Of a stretch of DNA of 64,000 nucleotides, positions 22,666 through 30,615 are shown piece after piece. The notes under the pieces were generated by a model, which saw only the letters and a program-made list of their open reading frames with translations, had not been told where the DNA came from and made no database searches. A program made the translations under genes and the position numbers. Source of the DNA: Hymenobacter sp. 5317J-9 (GTDB taxonomy: Bacteria > Bacteroidota > Bacteroidia > Cytophagales > Hymenobacteraceae). The stretch is taken from the NCBI RefSeq assembly GCF_022921075.1, contig NZ_CP095050.1, positions 3,162,001 through 3,226,000 on the forward strand, in the 5' to 3' direction. Position 1 is the stretch's first letter, and every line of letters starts with the position of its first letter.

Positions 22666-24296
22666 ATGCCCACCCGTCGCACTTTTCTGGCCCAAAGCGG
22701 GGCGGCCCTTACCGGCGCGCTGCTGCTCCCGGTTCTGCCCGGCTGCGCGCCCGCAAACCCGCTGGCGCACATCAAGGGCCGGATGCTGGGGCAGGACGCG
22801 GCCACTGGCCACCTGCTGCGCGACCCCGGCCGCATCCCTGCGCCTACGCAAACCATTCAAACCGACGTGTTAATCATTGGCGGGGCGTGGCGGGGCTTTC
22901 GGCCCGGCGCTGGCTGCACCGCCATGGCCTCCGCGACACGCTGCTGGTAGAGCTAGCCCCCGAAACCGGAGGTAACGCCGCCGCAGGTCAAAATGAGGCT
23001 TCGGCTTACCCTTGGGGCGCTCACTACCTGCCCGTGCCCGATGTGCGCAACGTGGAACTGCTGGAGTTTCTGCAGGAAACCGGCACGCTCACCGGCTACG
23101 CACCCGGCGGCCTTCCCATCTACAGCGACTATCACCTGTGCCACGACCCCGACGAGCGCCTGAGCATCGACGGGCACTGGCAGGAAGGGCTGGTGCCGTC
23201 GGTGAACCTGTCGGCCGAAGAGCAGGTGCAGTTTGCCCGCTTTTTCCAACTCATTGACACCCTCAAGAAAGCGAAAGGGCGTGATGGGCGCGATGCTTTC
23301 TGCATTCCGCTCGACCACGCATCGGCGGATGAAGCCTACTGCCAACTCGACCGCATTTCCTTTGCCGACTACCTCACTCGCGAAGGTTTCACGGCCGTGC
23401 CCCTGCGCTGGTACCTCGACTACGCCTGCCGCGACGACTATGGCGCTTTGGCCTCGCAGGTGTCGGCCTGGGCGGGGCTGCACTACTTCGCCAGCCGCAA
23501 GGGCAGCGCCCACAACGCCGACCGCGGCGACGTGCTGACCTGGCCTGAGGGCAACCATTTCCTGACCGAAAACCTGCGCCGACACGCCACGGCCCCCGTG
23601 CACCCGCACACCCTGGCCTACGACCTGCGCGAAACCGCCGCCGGCGTTGAGGTTCTCACTTACAACGTGGCCACCCGCCAGAGCACCCGCGTGCTGGCCC
23701 GGCGTGTGCTGCTGGCCACGCCCCAGCACGTGGCCCACCGGCTGCTGGCCGCCGTGCCCGGCCACGCCCTGCCCCCGCCCCAGGCCCTGCACCACGCCCC
23801 CTGGCTCATCGCCAACCTCACCGTAGATGGCCTGCCCCAAGGCCCAGGCCGCCCCCTAAGCTGGGACAACGTGCGCTACGGCAGCGCCTCGCTGGGCTAC
23901 ATCAACGCCATGCAGCAGTCGTTGCAGCAGGAAAACGGCGCGCCCAAGGTCATTACGCTCTACTGGCCTCTCACCGACGAGGCCCCCGGCCCCGCCCGTC
24001 GCCGCGCCTACCAAACGCCCTACGCCGAGTGGCTGCCCCACGTGGTGGCCGAGCTCGAAACCTACCACCCCGGCGTGACGCCCTACATCAAAAGCGCCGA
24101 CCTTTGGGTGTGGGGCCACGGCATGGTGGCCCCCACGCCCGGCCTGGTGTGGGGCTCAGCGCGCCAAGCCGCCATGCAGCCCGTGCGCAACCGCATTTTC
24201 TTCGCGCACACCGATTTCAGCGGCATTTCTATTTTTGAGGAAGGCTTTTACCAAGGGATTCGGGCAGCACGGGAGATATTGGGGGACGAAGTCTGA
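22666..24296 (+). pseudogene. Tat-type FAD-dependent oxidoreductase, frameshifted in a G run
   Basis: The N-terminus (MPTRRTFLAQSG, then a hydrophobic stretch and LPGC) is a Tat signal with a lipobox-like Cys. The reading frame then enters the FAD-binding beta-alpha-beta motif: TDVLIIGG is read in the first frame, but the continuation AGLSARRWLHRHGLRDTLLVE is in another. One extra G in the four-G run at 22882-22885 restores IIGGGVAGLSARRW, an intact GxGxxG dinucleotide-binding loop. The downstream frame (from about 22887) then runs intact to 24296, with later elements like a protoporphyrinogen-oxidase or amine-oxidase flavoprotein (RRVLLATPQHVAHRLL; C-terminal HTDFSGISIFEEG). Full length would be 543 residues. 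It may oxidise polyamines or another amine in the periplasm. Sequencing error is more likely than real inactivation. Confidence 0.78.
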
Positions 24297-24308
24297 TAAG
24301 CAAAAAGA

Positions 24309-24338
24309 GCGTCATGATGAGAGCAGTCGAAGCATAAC
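24309..24338. repeat. short copy of a GTCATnnTGAG-type repeat
   Basis: GCGTCATGATGAGAGCAGTCG resembles the ends of the palindrome at 55138-55236 (GTCATCATGAGCACTGCC and GTCATCCTGAGCGCAGCG after complementing). It lies in the short gap after the FAD oxidoreductase gene. This copy has no second arm, so it is probably a fragment of the dispersed element. Confidence 0.45.
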
Positions 24339-24368
24339 GTTAGTTAATTTTATCTTTCTCACCCGCCC

Positions 24369-25403
24369 ATGCCCCAACCCTGGATTCGCTCGGCCCGCTA
24401 CGACGGGCTGCTGATTTTGGCGCCGCCGTTTCTGGCGCTGGGGCTGGTGCTGGCCCTGCCGCCTACCTACCGCAGCTCGGCCCAGATGCCATTGCTGGCC
24501 TGGGTAGCCCTGGTTGTGCTCATCGACGTGGCTCACGTCTACGGCACCTTGTTCCAAACCTATTTCGACCCGCAGAAGCGACGGCAGCGGCGCACGCTGC
24601 TGTGGGTGGTACCGGTAGCCTGCTACGCGGCCGGCGTGGCGCTGCACAGCTTAGGCGGGCTGGTATTTTGGCGGGTGCTGGCCTACCTGGCGGTGTTCCA
24701 CTTCATTCGCCAACAGTATGGGTTCCTGCGGCTCTACGGCCGGCACGAAACACCCGAGAAAGGCACGTGGCTGGCCACCGCGCTCATTTACTACGCCACC
24801 ATCTACCCGCTGGTGTATTGGCACCTTTCGCCGGGGCGCAACTTCAACTGGTTTGTCGACGGAGAGTTTGTGCAAATCGACTGGCCCGCGGGCCGATGGG
24901 TAGCCACCGGTCTTTACGTGGCCCTCATTGCCGCCTACGCCAGCCATGAATTCCGGCGCTGGCGCCGCACCCGCATCTTCAACTTGCCCCGCAACCTGCT
25001 GCTGGGCGGCACACTGGTGTCATGGTACGCCGGCATCGTGTGGTTCAACGGCGACTTGGCGTTTACGCTGCTCAACGTGGTATCGCACGGTATCCCTTAC
25101 CTGGCCCTGGTCTGGAACGGCGGTCCATCGCCCCAACACGCGCCGCGGCCGCCGCGTCGGGGCGCATGGGCGGGCCGCTACGGCCTACTGGTGTTTTTGG
25201 GCGCCGTAGCGTTGTTCGCCTTTCTGGAAGAAGGACTATGGGACGGGCTGGTGTGGCGCGAGCACGGCACCGTGTTCGGCTGGTTTCAGCGGCTGCCGGC
25301 CGTGGCCAGCCCGGCGCTGCTCATCTGGTTGGTGCCGCTGCTGGCCCTGCCCCAGTCTACACACTACGTGCTCGACGGCTTCATCTGGCGCCGGCCGAAG
25401 TAG
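24369..25403 (+). CDS. multi-pass membrane protein with conserved histidines, unknown function
   Basis: This 344-residue protein has roughly eight membrane helices. His residues lie in or beside helices at regular points: IDVAHVYGTLFQ (near 57), VFHFIRQQYGFLRLYGRHE (near 118-130), VVSHGIPYLALVWN (near 243) and LPQSTHYVLDGFIWR (near 332). The pattern is reminiscent of di-iron membrane oxygenases such as Brp/Blh carotenoid cleavage enzymes, though I cannot confirm it. It is last in the plus-strand block, 72 bases after the flavoprotein gene, and convergent with the OmpA-type gene. The C-terminal stop lies inside a long inverted repeat shared with the facing gene. Confidence 0.7.
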   Translation: MPQPWIRSARYDGLLILAPPFLALGLVLALPPTYRSSAQMPLLAWVALVVLIDVAHVYGTLFQTYFDPQKRRQRRTLLWVVPVACYAAGVALHSLGGLVFWRVLAYLAVFHFIRQQYGFLRLYGRHETPEKGTWLATALIYYATIYPLVYWHLSPGRNFNWFVDGEFVQIDWPAGRWVATGLYVALIAAYASHEFRRWRRTRIFNLPRNLLLGGTLVSWYAGIVWFNGDLAFTLLNVVSHGIPYLALVWNGGPSPQHAPRPPRRGAWAGRYGLLVFLGAVALFAFLEEGLWDGLVWREHGTVFGWFQRLPAVASPALLIWLVPLLALPQSTHYVLDGFIWRRPK

Positions 25404-25505
25404 CTTGGACTCTGCGAATCTGAGCAGCATGTGGCAACGAGCATCCTATGCGTGACGTTGTTCGGTTCCGCTTGCTGCTCAGACTCGCAGAGTCCAAGCT
25501 ACTTC
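25397..25505. repeat. long inverted repeat spanning two convergent stop codons
   Basis: The arms 25397-25429 and 25473-25505 are 33 bases each with one mismatch; the left begins GAAGTAGCTTGGACTCTGCG. A 43-base loop lies between. The TAG stops of the membrane-protein gene (25401-25403) and of the OmpA-type gene (25499-25501, minus) both lie inside the arms, so the last codons of both genes are part of the repeat. It may act as a bidirectional transcription end or be a mobile palindromic element. Confidence 0.85.
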
Positions 25506-27529
25506 ACTATCACCAGCTCCACGCGCCGGTTGAGGCGGCGGGTTTCTTCGCGGTCGTTGCTGTATTTGGGGCGGGAGCCGCCGTAGCCTACTGTGGTGAT
25601 GCGCTTCTCGTCCACGCCCCGGCCCACCAGGTAGCGCTTCACCTCGGCCACCCGGTCTTCGGAAAGCTGCTGGTTTTTGTCGGCCGGCGGCTCGTTGGAG
25701 GTGTGGCCTTCGAGGCGGATTTCGGTGGCGGGGCTGGCCTGCAGGGCAATGGCTAGGCGGTTGAGTTCGGCGTAGGCGGTGCCCAGCAGCGTGGCCTTGC
25801 CCTGGGCAAAGAGGATGGTGGTCAAATCCAGCTTCGAGCCCACGGCGGCGGGCAGCAGCAGCAGGTCGCGCCGCGGCGAGCCGCTGATGTCCACCGTGTC
25901 GCCCACCGTCAGGAAGCCGCCGCCCGTGGCGGTGAGGTAGTATCGGCCCGGCAGCAACGACAGCTGGTAGCCGCCCGTGTTGTCGGATTTGTGCGTGGCG
26001 TTGTACTGCACGCCCGCCGCGTTGGCCAGCAGGTTGGCTTTCACGATGGCGCCCGGCACGGGCTGTTTGGTGCGGGCGTCCAGCACGCGCCCGCTCAGGT
26101 AGGCGCGCGTGTTGGGGTCGGGGGCAGCGGCTACCGGCGCGGCGGGCAGCGAGTCGGCGGGCGTGGCGCGGCCCGTGCGCCAGATGTCGCTCGTGGCATT
26201 GGGCGCGGGCGACGACGAGTAATAGGCCGTTTTGCCATCGGGCGCAAGGCTGAAATAGGCGTTGAAGCCGGGGCCGTTCAGAGCCGGGCCCAGGTTGCGG
26301 GGCTCGCTCCATTGCGTCCAGCTTTCGTCAAGGCGCTGGCTCACGAAGATGTCGGCCGAGCCGTAGCCCATGTGGCCGTACGACGCGAAATACAGCGTTT
26401 TGCCATCGGGTGCCAGCCAGGGCGCGAAGTCAAAGCCGGGCGAATTCAGCACAGGTCCCAGGCTGGTGGGCTCCGTGAAACCGCCCTTGCCGTCGGGCCG
26501 GCTGAAGTAGAGGTCGTTGCCGCCTTCGGAGTCGCCCCGCTCCAGTGATGAAAGTAGCATTTTGCCGTCGCCACTCACGAAATAGCCCGCGCCCGGCACC
26601 GCGGTGTAGAAATTGGCAATCGGCGCTGGCGTGGGCCGTGCGCCTTTGGCCAAACCGCTGACGGCCGCCGCGCTGCTCACCGTGCTGACACCCTCATCGC
26701 GAAAGCCATTCGAATCATAAGCACCGCGCACAAAAAGCGCACGCCCACCCGGCCCGGTGGCGGCCACCACCTCGTTGTTTTGGGCGGTGTTGATGGCGTC
26801 GAGGCGGGTGGGCTGGCCCCAGGTCTGGCCGTTGTCGGCGCTCTGGCTGGCCCAGGCGTCGCCGGAGTCGGTGTTGCCTTCGGTGTTGCCAGCAAACTTG
26901 GTGCGGGCAAAATACAGCGTCTTGCCATCGGGGCTCAGCAGCGGGTGCAGTTCGTTGCCGGGCGTGTTGATGCTGCCAGCCAACGGCTTGGGCGCGCCAA
27001 ACGGCGAGGGCCCTTCCACCACGTTCAGGCGCAGCCGAAACAGGCGCCACTGCTGGCTGGCCCGGCCGTTGCCCTTCTGGGCCACCACGGGCGTGCCGTT
27101 GAACTTATCGGAAGCCGCGAGGGCGGCCACGCGGCTTTCGCTGCGGTTTTCGAGCTGGAAGCTGCCGGCCGAGCCCGCCGGCACCAGGCGCCACTGCTGC
27201 TGCTCGCCGCCCTGAAACGGGCGCTGCACCAAGGCCATGTTTTCGCCGGGCTTGTCGGCCGTCAGGCACATGTTGCTGTGGCGGGCTTCGATGCGGTAAT
27301 ACTCGCTGCCAGTGCGAATGGGCACAAAGCGCCACTGCTGGCTATTGGCGTGGGTGAATTCCCACTGCACCGCCGCCGCACCGCTGGTGGTGCTAGCCTT
27401 GGCAATGTCGAGGCAACGGCCGCTGCCGCGGTCTATCAGGCCATAATAAGCCCGCTCATCGGGCACGAAAGGAGTTTGGGCGGGGGCAAATAGAGGAAGC
27501 AGCAGAAACAGCGACAGCAATCGAAACAT
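25499..27529 (-). CDS. OmpA family protein with N-terminal ricin-type lectin and PD40 domains
   Basis: Read from the ATG at 27529 (a signal peptide follows; cut after FAPAQ), the product has 676 residues. An R-type beta-trefoil (about 20-170) has three Q-x-W signatures (SQQWRF, EQQQWRL, SQQWRLF). A PD40/WD40-like beta-propeller comes next (about 190-445; LHPLLSPDGKTLYFAR, DFAPWLAPDGKTLYFASYG, AYFSLAPDGKTAYYSSS). A CarboxypepD_reg-like unit (about 465-555; GRVLDARTKQPVPGA) and the C-terminal OmpA domain follow (LEGHTSNEPPADKNQQLSEDRV and ...DREETRRLNRRVEL), which binds peptidoglycan. It should sit in the outer membrane or periplasm and may bind glycans. Downstream of the response regulator by 122 bases on the same strand, it could be a target of that system. 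The C-terminus lies within an inverted repeat. Confidence 0.88.
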   Translation of the reverse strand: MFRLLSLFLLLPLFAPAQTPFVPDERAYYGLIDRGSGRCLDIAKASTTSGAAAVQWEFTHANSQQWRFVPIRTGSEYYRIEARHSNMCLTADKPGENMALVQRPFQGGEQQQWRLVPAGSAGSFQLENRSESRVAALAASDKFNGTPVVAQKGNGRASQQWRLFRLRLNVVEGPSPFGAPKPLAGSINTPGNELHPLLSPDGKTLYFARTKFAGNTEGNTDSGDAWASQSADNGQTWGQPTRLDAINTAQNNEVVAATGPGGRALFVRGAYDSNGFRDEGVSTVSSAAAVSGLAKGARPTPAPIANFYTAVPGAGYFVSGDGKMLLSSLERGDSEGGNDLYFSRPDGKGGFTEPTSLGPVLNSPGFDFAPWLAPDGKTLYFASYGHMGYGSADIFVSQRLDESWTQWSEPRNLGPALNGPGFNAYFSLAPDGKTAYYSSSPAPNATSDIWRTGRATPADSLPAAPVAAAPDPNTRAYLSGRVLDARTKQPVPGAIVKANLLANAAGVQYNATHKSDNTGGYQLSLLPGRYYLTATGGGFLTVGDTVDISGSPRRDLLLLPAAVGSKLDLTTILFAQGKATLLGTAYAELNRLAIALQASPATEIRLEGHTSNEPPADKNQQLSEDRVAEVKRYLVGRGVDEKRITTVGYGGSRPKYSNDREETRRLNRRVELVIVK

Positions 27530-27651
27530 TAGCGGGAGCGCGGAAAAGGGCGCGTGGGTGCATAACGCAAAAGAACGCCTAAATGATGGGACGGGCGGGA
27601 ACGGGGCGGCATCCGCGCCGCGCGGCAAGGTCCCGCACTCGCCTTCTCCGC

Positions 27652-28323
27652 CTACGCTAACAGCTTGTGTTTGATGGCGTATTGAATGAGCCCCACCACC
27701 GACTTGCAGCTGGTTTTGGTAAGGATGTTCTTGCGGTGGGTTTCCACGGTGCGCTCCGAAATGAAGAGGGTGTGGGCAATGTCGAGGTTAGACTTTTCTT
27801 CGGCCACCAGGCGCAGAATTTCGCGCTCGCGGGCGGTGAGCTCGGCCACCGGGGCCGTGCCAGGCCGCTGGGCGGGCACGTCGAGGTGCTGGAGCAAGGT
27901 CTGGCCCACTTCCTGGCTGAAGTGGGTGCGGCCCGCCGCCACGTTGGCAATGGCGGCGCTGAGCTCGGCCTTGGTGGTGTTCTTCAGGAGGTAGCCCGCA
28001 CCGCCGGCCTCCAGCACTTCCATCACCGAAGCGTGGTCGTGAAACATGCTCAGGGCCAGCACGCGCACCGCCGGAAACGCCGCCCGGATGTGCCGCGTGA
28101 GCTCCACGCCGCTCATCTGGGGCATGTTGAGGTCCACGAGGGCCACTTCAATGCCGGGGTGTTCGCGCAGGCGGCGCAACGCCTCAGCCCCGGAGCTGGC
28201 CTGGGCCACCACGCGCACGGCAGCGTCGGTTTTGAGCAGGGTTTTGAGGCCTTCAATCACCATCTGGTGGTCGTCGACCAGCAGCACGGCGGTTCGGGAT
28301 GGGGCGGCGAGGTCGTGGCTCAT
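27652..28323 (-). CDS. NarL/FixJ-type response regulator (receiver + LuxR helix-turn-helix)
   Basis: From the ATG at 28323, this 223-residue protein has a receiver (1-130) with VLLVDDHQM (acidic pocket), VALVDLNMPQMSG (phosphorylated Asp), and an ALSMFHDH segment. The LuxR-type DNA-binding domain (about 155-215) contains LTAREREILRLVAEEKSNLD and FISERTVETHRKNIL. The gene follows the TPR histidine kinase gene on the same strand, 173 bases downstream, which marks them as a cognate pair. A longer in-frame start at 28479 would add residues with no receiver character. The OmpA-type gene lies next downstream. Confidence 0.92.
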   Translation of the reverse strand: MSHDLAAPSRTAVLLVDDHQMVIEGLKTLLKTDAAVRVVAQASSGAEALRRLREHPGIEVALVDLNMPQMSGVELTRHIRAAFPAVRVLALSMFHDHASVMEVLEAGGAGYLLKNTTKAELSAAIANVAAGRTHFSQEVGQTLLQHLDVPAQRPGTAPVAELTAREREILRLVAEEKSNLDIAHTLFISERTVETHRKNILTKTSCKSVVGLIQYAIKHKLLA

Positions 28324-28419
28324 GGTCGGTTCCTGGCAGTGAGTGGGAGAAAATGACGATGCTTCTGCGCGACGGCGAGTGCGGCAGGGTTCGCCTACCT
28401 GCCCAATTGGGGTGAATAC

Positions 28420-28451
28420 GCTTGAATATACACATTCAAACATACTCAAGC
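28420..28451. promoter_or_regulatory. nested inverted repeats upstream of response regulator gene
   Basis: GCTTGA (28420) pairs with TCAAGC (28451), and TTGAAT (28422) with ATTCAA (28439), in an AT-rich patch between the kinase and regulator genes. The three half-sites spaced about 12 bases apart could bind the regulator itself. Confidence 0.3.
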
Positions 28452-28496
28452 ATTGCCGCGGAATGCAACAAGTCCGCATAAGAATTTTACCACGCC

Positions 28497-30398
28497 TCAG
28501 GCCACCATGGGCACTTCCAGGGTCACGGTAGTTCCGCGGCCGGGGGCGGCGTCGAAATCGGCGCGGCCGCCCAGGTAGGCCATGCGGCTTTCGATGTTTT
28601 TCAAGCCAATGCCGGCTTCCTCCCCCATCGCGCCAGGGTCGAAGCCCACGCCGTTGTCTTCCACCAGCACGGTCAGCTCGTCGGCGTGCCGGATAATCTG
28701 CAGGGTAATTTCCGTGGCCCGGGCGTGCTTGAGGATGTTTTGCACCAGCTCCTGAATCACGCGAAACAGCACGTTCTCGACCATTGGCTCCAAGCGGCCG
28801 CCCCGGTCCAGGCCCACCACTTCAAGGTTGATTTTCAGGCGGCCATCGGGCGTTACTTTATCTAAAAAGTCGCGCACGGCCTGGGCCAATCCTCGTTTGA
28901 TGAGGGCGTTGGGCATGAGGTTGTGCGAAATGCTGCGCACTTCCTTAAAGCTGTCCTCCACCCCGTCCAGCGCATTTTGCAGCATGGCTTGCTGCCCGGC
29001 CGTTTGCACCTGCAGTTCCTGGCCCAGGGCGTGCAGGTTGAGCTTGGCAGCCGTGAGCAGCTGGCCCACGCCGTCGTGCAGGTCGCTGCCGATGCGGCGG
29101 CGCTCCCCTTCCTCGGCTTCGAGCACGGCGGCGGCGCGCAGGCGCTCCAAGTGCTGGCGCTCCTGGGCAAACTCTACTTCGCGGCGCAGGCGCCGCCGCC
29201 CCACCAGCAGGTAGGCCAAGCCCGCCAGCAGCAGTGCCACCAGCGCCCCGGCCCACAGCAGGGTATTGCGCCGCCGAATGAGCTGTTGCTGCTCGCGCAG
29301 CTGGGCGGCCTGCAGGCGGTTTTGGGCGTCTTTTCTCTCGGTATCGTACTTGGTTTGCAGCTCGGCCACCTGCTGAGTGCTTTGCTCCTGAAAGAGGGAA
29401 TCGTTCAGCAGCTGAAACCGGCGCTGCCACTGCAAGGCTTTGGCGGGCTGACCATTGGCTTCATACAAAGTGGCCAGGCCATTGTACACCACGCGCACCA
29501 CGGGCAGCGCGTGCAGGCGCCGGCTCAGCTGCAGGGCGTGCTGGTAGGCGGCCTCGGCCTCGGGGGTGCGGCGTAGCAGTGCCAGGGCATCAGCTAGGTT
29601 CAGCCAGGACTCGGCCTGGCCCTGCTCGTTGCCTTCGGCTTGGTCGATGGCCAGCGTCTGGCGGTAGTAGCGGTAGGCCTCGGCGCCGTTCTTTTGCTTC
29701 AGGGCCAACCCGCCCAGGTTATAGAGGGCCAGCACCGCCACGCTAGAATCGCCAAGGGCGCGGGCTTTTTGCAGGCAGATGCGAAATTCGGCGCGGGCGG
29801 CGGCCAGCCGGTCCTGCTCCATCAGGGCCGTGCCGCTGTTGTTGTAGGAAATGGCCAGCGGCTTGGCGGCGCGGGCGTCGCCGGCCTGCACGGCTTGGCT
29901 GAGTAGGCGCTGGGCGCGGCGGGCGTAGTCCAGGGCCAAGTCGAGTTTCCGCAGGTTTTTGTTGGTGGAAGCCAGGTTTAGGCAGGCGGCTCCCTGCCCC
30001 AGCAGGTCCTGCCGCTGCTCGGCCAGGCGCAGGGCTTGCAGGAGGTGGCCCGCGGCCGCGGCGAAATCGCCGGCGCCGTTGGCCATGCGCCCGAGCAGCA
30101 ACAGCGCGGCCTGTTGCCGGGCCTCCTGGCCGGGCTTTGCCTGCGTTTGCTGCAAGGCCAGCGTGGCCAGGCGCGTGGCTTCTGCGGGTTCGCTGCCGCG
30201 CAGGGCGTTGGCATCGGCCAGCAACAGGCGCACTTGCGCCGAATCGGGAGCCCCGACGCGGCGCTGATTCAGGCTGTCGGCTAGTGGCGAAGTCTGGGCA
30301 GCCTGCGCGGCGGCTGGTGCGCGCCAGCCCACCGTCATGCCGCCGAGCAAGAGCCAGATATGTAGGCAGGAAAGGCGCTGGAAGTAAGAAAATCGCAT
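28497..30398 (-). CDS. TPR-containing sensor histidine kinase (HisKA_3/NarX type)
   Basis: The 633-residue protein has an N-terminal signal or anchor (about 10-30), a long Ala/Leu/Gln-rich helical region of TPR-like repeats (40-330; AYRYYRQTLAIDQAEG, AEAAYQHALQLSRRL), a membrane helix (about 378-399; LLWAGALVALLLAGLAYLLV), and a cytoplasmic kinase: SDLHDGVGQLLTAAKLNL holds the HisKA_3 phosphohistidine, and VLVEDNGVGFDPG plus GIGLKNIESRMAYLGG are the HATPase N and G boxes. The layout (external TPR, one membrane helix, NarX-like kinase) is frequent in Bacteroidota. The neighbouring regulator is the expected partner. No ligand is apparent. The ATG at 30398 starts directly before the anchor. Confidence 0.92.
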   Translation of the reverse strand: MRFSYFQRLSCLHIWLLLGGMTVGWRAPAAAQAAQTSPLADSLNQRRVGAPDSAQVRLLLADANALRGSEPAEATRLATLALQQTQAKPGQEARQQAALLLLGRMANGAGDFAAAAGHLLQALRLAEQRQDLLGQGAACLNLASTNKNLRKLDLALDYARRAQRLLSQAVQAGDARAAKPLAISYNNSGTALMEQDRLAAARAEFRICLQKARALGDSSVAVLALYNLGGLALKQKNGAEAYRYYRQTLAIDQAEGNEQGQAESWLNLADALALLRRTPEAEAAYQHALQLSRRLHALPVVRVVYNGLATLYEANGQPAKALQWQRRFQLLNDSLFQEQSTQQVAELQTKYDTERKDAQNRLQAAQLREQQQLIRRRNTLLWAGALVALLLAGLAYLLVGRRRLRREVEFAQERQHLERLRAAAVLEAEEGERRRIGSDLHDGVGQLLTAAKLNLHALGQELQVQTAGQQAMLQNALDGVEDSFKEVRSISHNLMPNALIKRGLAQAVRDFLDKVTPDGRLKINLEVVGLDRGGRLEPMVENVLFRVIQELVQNILKHARATEITLQIIRHADELTVLVEDNGVGFDPGAMGEEAGIGLKNIESRMAYLGGRADFDAAPGRGTTVTLEVPMVA

Positions 30399-30526
30399 AG
30401 GCCGAACCGTTTGAAAGCGTGTTCCTCCTCCGCTCTTTGGGCTGCATCAAGGGGCGTGAATCTGGCATTCATCTTAAAAAGACACAAGCCAATGCTGCCC
30501 CGTTACAAAAACGACCCCAAACATCA

Positions 30527-30566
30527 GAGCCGCTAAGTAAAGCAATTATGCAATACTTAGCGGCTC
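30527..30566. terminator. stem-loop downstream of the amidohydrolase operon
   Basis: GAGCCGCTAAGTA (30527-30539) and TACTTAGCGGCTC (30554-30566) form a perfect 13-bp stem with a 14-base loop, 50 bases past the stop of the minus-strand amidohydrolase gene. No T run follows directly on either strand, so termination strength is uncertain. Confidence 0.45.
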
Positions 30567-30615
30567 CTGTTTTGCCGAATTTCAGAAAGCCTTGCTTCCT
30601 ACCCTTTAGCTCGCG

